From Acidimicrobiia bacterium UBA5794 (GTDB lineage: Bacteria > Actinomycetota > Acidimicrobiia > Spongiisociales > UBA5794): a stretch of 64,000 bases of DNA. A program made the position numbers and the translations under genes. Positions 62,071 through 64,000 of the stretch are shown here, in pieces. The notes below the pieces were generated by a model, which was not told the origin of the DNA, ran no database searches, and worked only from the letters and a program-made list of their open reading frames with translations. How positions within the stretch are numbered: position 1 is the stretch's first letter; each line of letters starts with the position of its first letter. Location: NCBI GenBank assembly GCA_002418265.1, contig DIDS01000020.1:124954-188953 (forward strand), given 5' to 3'.

Positions 62071-62487
62071 GTGGCGTTCACATTGCCAGCACGCCGTGAG
62101 GATGGCTCATTGCTCCCCCTGTTTGGAGCACTGCTTTTCACGTCCTTCGTCATGGTCACCCTCGTTGTGGAACTTACCCTGCTTGGATTCGCATACCGAT
62201 CCGCGGCGTCAGCCGCAGATGCCGCTGCAGAGGCTGGTGCCGCGATGCTTGCTGAGGATCGAGCCTACGCCGACGATGTCGCGCTCGATGTCTTGCGTGC
62301 CAGAGACGAATCCATCGCCGTAGGGACTGCCCTTGCCCGTAGCGGCGCTGTCGTCGAGGTCGATGCAACACCACTCCAGGTTTGTGTCACCGTTCGTGAC
62401 CGGCAACTCCCGGCAACGCTCAGCGTCCTCGGTGTGTCCGGCATCGATATCACGGTCAACACCTGTGCCGAACCGCGAGTCGGATAA
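62071..62487 (+). CDS. TadG-like secreted/membrane protein of the Tad operon
   Basis: A 138-residue protein: EDGSLLPLFGALLFTSFVMVTLVVELTLLGFAYRSAASAADAAAEAGA is the TadE/TadG-like N-terminal helix and Ala-rich helix. The last ~60 residues carry two Cys (VCVTVRD, VNTCAE) that could form a disulfide. GTG start two bases after the previous stop. Last gene of the pilus operon. Confidence 0.78.
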   Translation: MAFTLPARREDGSLLPLFGALLFTSFVMVTLVVELTLLGFAYRSAASAADAAAEAGAAMLAEDRAYADDVALDVLRARDESIAVGTALARSGAVVEVDATPLQVCVTVRDRQLPATLSVLGVSGIDITVNTCAEPRVG

Positions 62488-62524
62488 ACGGCGAATTCGT
62501 CAGGTTCACGACACTCTCTGCATC

Positions 62525-62530
62525 TAGGGT
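62525..62530 (+). promoter_or_regulatory. Leaderless -10 box TAGGGT
   Basis: TAGGGT is followed by six bases and the GTG start at 62537, separating this gene from the pilus operon. Confidence 0.55.
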
Positions 62531-62536
62531 TGGCAT

Positions 62537-63520
62537 GTGACAGACACGCTGACACCGCTCATTGAGGCATCGGATCTTGCGGGACTGATGCGACACATCG
62601 ACGCGGTGTGTGAACGCCGTGCGTGGGATGAGCTCGGCGATCTCAGGGACCGATGTGAGGAGGCGGTCGAGCGCGGCAAACAGGTATGGGCCATTGCACA
62701 ATTCGCCGAGTACCGGCTCGCGCTCGAAGCGCCAGTAGCCGTCTCGTTTGAGGCAGGGATCTTTGCAGACGGTCGAGGACGGTTCGCTCTCGGACCCCTC
62801 TGGGAGGTTGCAGCTTCAACCCACCCGTGGGTTGACTTCGCTCCTCACGACCTGGCACCGACGGTAAAGGCGATGATCGCCCATGAACGATCCATCCGTG
62901 GTGACACCGTTCCCAGCGATGGGATCGACACCCATGTCATTGCCGCCCCGTTGCAGCTCCAGTCCTGGGAGCCGGAATATCCGGTTGCCATCTACAAGTC
63001 GGACCGCGCCGTCTTCCCAGACGACCTCTTCGACATTGACATGGAATGGACCGATCTCCCCGACTCCGACGATCCCCAGGACGAGGACAGCGTATGCCAC
63101 GCATTGATGGAGCTCGTGAAACCTTGGTGGGAGGACTCCCTCGGGAAGGCCGAAGCCGTCACGGTCGATGGGACGATCGAGATGGGAATCCGTGCTCTCG
63201 GACCGAGGCGTGCCAGAATCGCTGACGTCGATCCGTCAACCGCCATGGAGGCGATGGTATGGGCTGGCGCGAGCGGTGGGGGTCACGGACGTCGACGGGG
63301 AACACCAACAGGGCGCGCCGGTGCGTGGTGGGTACTCCTCGAAGCGCTCGGCTACGACGAACCGCCTGATGACCTCTCGGTTCTTGGGGACGAGGCCGAC
63401 GAACTTCGGTGGGTCCTCTGGGACCCGGGAGACCGCATCGGGGGCTGGAACCTGCATCTCGGCATCGAGGACCCAGAAGACGAAATCGCGTGGATTCTCT
63501 CCGCCGTGGATGCCGTATAG
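62537..63520 (+). CDS. Unrecognised acidic cytoplasmic protein (327 aa)
   Basis: A 327-residue soluble, acidic protein rich in Trp and Asp, without signal or membrane segment. Helical N-terminus (LIEASDLAGLMRHIDAVCERRAWDELGDLRDRCEEAVERGKQVWAIAQFAEYRLAL), then mixed segments; GGGHGRRRGTPTGRAGAWWVLLEALGYD is a possible nucleotide- or ligand-binding loop and LRWVLWDPGDRIGGWNLHLGIEDPEDEIAWILSAVDA ends it. I do not recognise the family. It has its own leaderless promoter. Confidence 0.75.
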   Translation: MTDTLTPLIEASDLAGLMRHIDAVCERRAWDELGDLRDRCEEAVERGKQVWAIAQFAEYRLALEAPVAVSFEAGIFADGRGRFALGPLWEVAASTHPWVDFAPHDLAPTVKAMIAHERSIRGDTVPSDGIDTHVIAAPLQLQSWEPEYPVAIYKSDRAVFPDDLFDIDMEWTDLPDSDDPQDEDSVCHALMELVKPWWEDSLGKAEAVTVDGTIEMGIRALGPRRARIADVDPSTAMEAMVWAGASGGGHGRRRGTPTGRAGAWWVLLEALGYDEPPDDLSVLGDEADELRWVLWDPGDRIGGWNLHLGIEDPEDEIAWILSAVDAV

Positions 63521-63551
63521 AGAAGATTCCGGGCCGCGGCTCTCTGCTGTC

Positions 63552-63607
63552 TGACGTCGGCTATCCGACTGCGTCGGGCAGCTTGGGGTTCAGCAGCTGA
63601 ACTCTTG
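63552..63607 (-). repeat. Palindromic repeat, copy C
   Basis: Read on the minus strand: GTTCAGC-T-GCTGAAC palindrome, spacer, CCCGAC-GCA-GTCGGA hairpin, TAG, then CCGACGTCAGAC. It has the same order of parts as the copies in nusA and before plsC. It fills the gap between two convergent genes. Confidence 0.75.
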
Positions 63608-63610
63608 ACG

Positions 63611-64000
63611 TCAGTCTGCAGGCAGGTGTGGGCCGACTTCTTCGGCAAGACGGTCGACAAGCTCGACCTGCGGGCCGTAGTGAAGATCCGAGAAATGGCT
63701 ACGAGCGACCCATTCGACCGGCACTCCAACACGGTCGCGTAACGTGCCGATGGTGTGGACGATCTCTTCTGGCGACCCGCCGACGATGCGGCTACGGACC
63801 CGATCTGCCATGTCGTCCGTCAGCGGTGGGGTTCGAGCAATCGGCCCTCCACGCGTCACGGAATCCTCCATGTCGGTGTACTTCCAGATCTGGTGCCACA
63901 CGTGGTCAAGAATCTCGTCGCGATGGCCCGGATACATGACGCTGTAGTGCATCCATCGGAAGCTGGCGGGATCCCTCCCGATCCGTTCCATCTCCTCCGT
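63611..64000 (-). CDS. LLM-class (luciferase-like) flavin/F420 oxidoreductase, C-terminal part
   Basis: The frame is open to the window edge, so the N-terminal part is missing. The visible ~129 residues include RDPASFRWMHYSVMYPG, VGGSPEEIVHTIGTLRDRVGVPVEWVARSHF and PQVELVDRLAEEVGPHL, the C-terminal pattern of luciferase-like monooxygenases and F420-dependent reductases. Since the genome makes Fo (cofG, cofH), an F420-using member is likely but not shown. Confidence 0.75.
   Translation of the reverse strand, partial: TEEMERIGRDPASFRWMHYSVMYPGHRDEILDHVWHQIWKYTDMEDSVTRGGPIARTPPLTDDMADRVRSRIVGGSPEEIVHTIGTLRDRVGVPVEWVARSHFSDLHYGPQVELVDRLAEEVGPHLPAD

Noticed and set aside
1..64000. tRNA, rRNA or insertion-sequence genes
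   Set aside because: No cloverleaf with a GTTCAAATC-type loop, no rRNA-like block and no transposase frame was recognised by reading; a dedicated scan would be needed to be certain.

Overview
The window is about 60% G+C and reads as a chromosomal segment of an actinobacterium, most likely of the Acidimicrobiia type. The evidence is lineage-typical content: deazaflavin (F420) synthesis genes cofG and cofH, a DUF2469 gene beside yraN, comM-dprA-xerC-whiG-rpsB order, an ImuA/ImuB mutasome under a TCGAAC-N4-GTTCGA SOS box, Flp/Tad pilus genes without a secretin, and many leaderless genes with a TANNNT -10 box exactly six bases before the start codon. No rRNA, tRNA, CRISPR array, prophage or transposase gene was seen, and no gap longer than 300 bases lacks a gene.

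Layout. 1-5.9 kb: a lipoprotein, cofG and cofH (split, with an extra ~240-residue N-terminal part on CofH), an ECF sigma factor with a membrane partner, and a tiny lipoprotein. 5.9-9.4 kb: a heme/iron ABC importer (hmuTUV) divergent from a TetR regulator. 9.4-17.8 kb: trmD, rplS, a DNA glycosylase, lepB, DUF2469, yraN, a small zinc-ribbon gene, an enoyl-CoA hydratase homologue, comM, dprA, xerC, whiG. 18-36 kb: a long housekeeping run, rpsB-tsf-pyrH-frr-cdsA-dxr-rseP-ispG-proS, then (after a promoter and a terminator-like hairpin) rimP-nusA-infB-rbfA-nrnA-truB-ribF, then a secreted hydrolase, rpsO and pnp. 38.8-41.5 kb: two tandem phenylacetate-CoA ligase paralogues with matching promoters. 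41.5-49 kb: dodecin, SOS-controlled imuA-imuB, plsC, a YcaQ-type DNA glycosylase, a membrane-anchored unknown, a 5-formyl-THF cyclo-ligase fused to a YbaK-like domain, and an isochorismatase-like hydrolase. 49-53.5 kb (minus strand): thiamine uptake and activation, thiN-thiB-thiP-thiQ, behind a clear TPP riboswitch. 53.5-56.3 kb: an SGNH hydrolase, a DUF4328 membrane protein and ychF. 56.6-62.5 kb: a Flp/Tad pilus operon including a 59-residue pilin. 62.5-64 kb: an unknown gene and the C-terminal end of a luciferase-like (possibly F420-dependent) oxidoreductase cut by the window edge.

How the parts work together. The centre is translation and envelope housekeeping (ribosomal proteins, elongation and initiation factors, ribosome maturation, MEP isoprenoids, CDP-diacylglycerol, site-2 protease). 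Around it lie cofactor modules: F420, heme/iron, thiamine, flavin (ribF and dodecin) and folate.

Main points for a second look: (i) a TPP riboswitch whose closing helix contains the start codon of thiN; (ii) a dispersed palindromic repeat seen three times, once in frame inside nusA, with related low-complexity repeats inside infB and rbfA and between genes; (iii) four TCGCGA-like sites at an exact 20-bp period before the Tad operon; (iv) twelve leaderless starts with invariant spacing, and a thirteenth disrupted by a 13-bp duplication that creates a six-codon upstream ORF; (v) the CofH extension; (vi) the cyclo-ligase/YbaK fusion.
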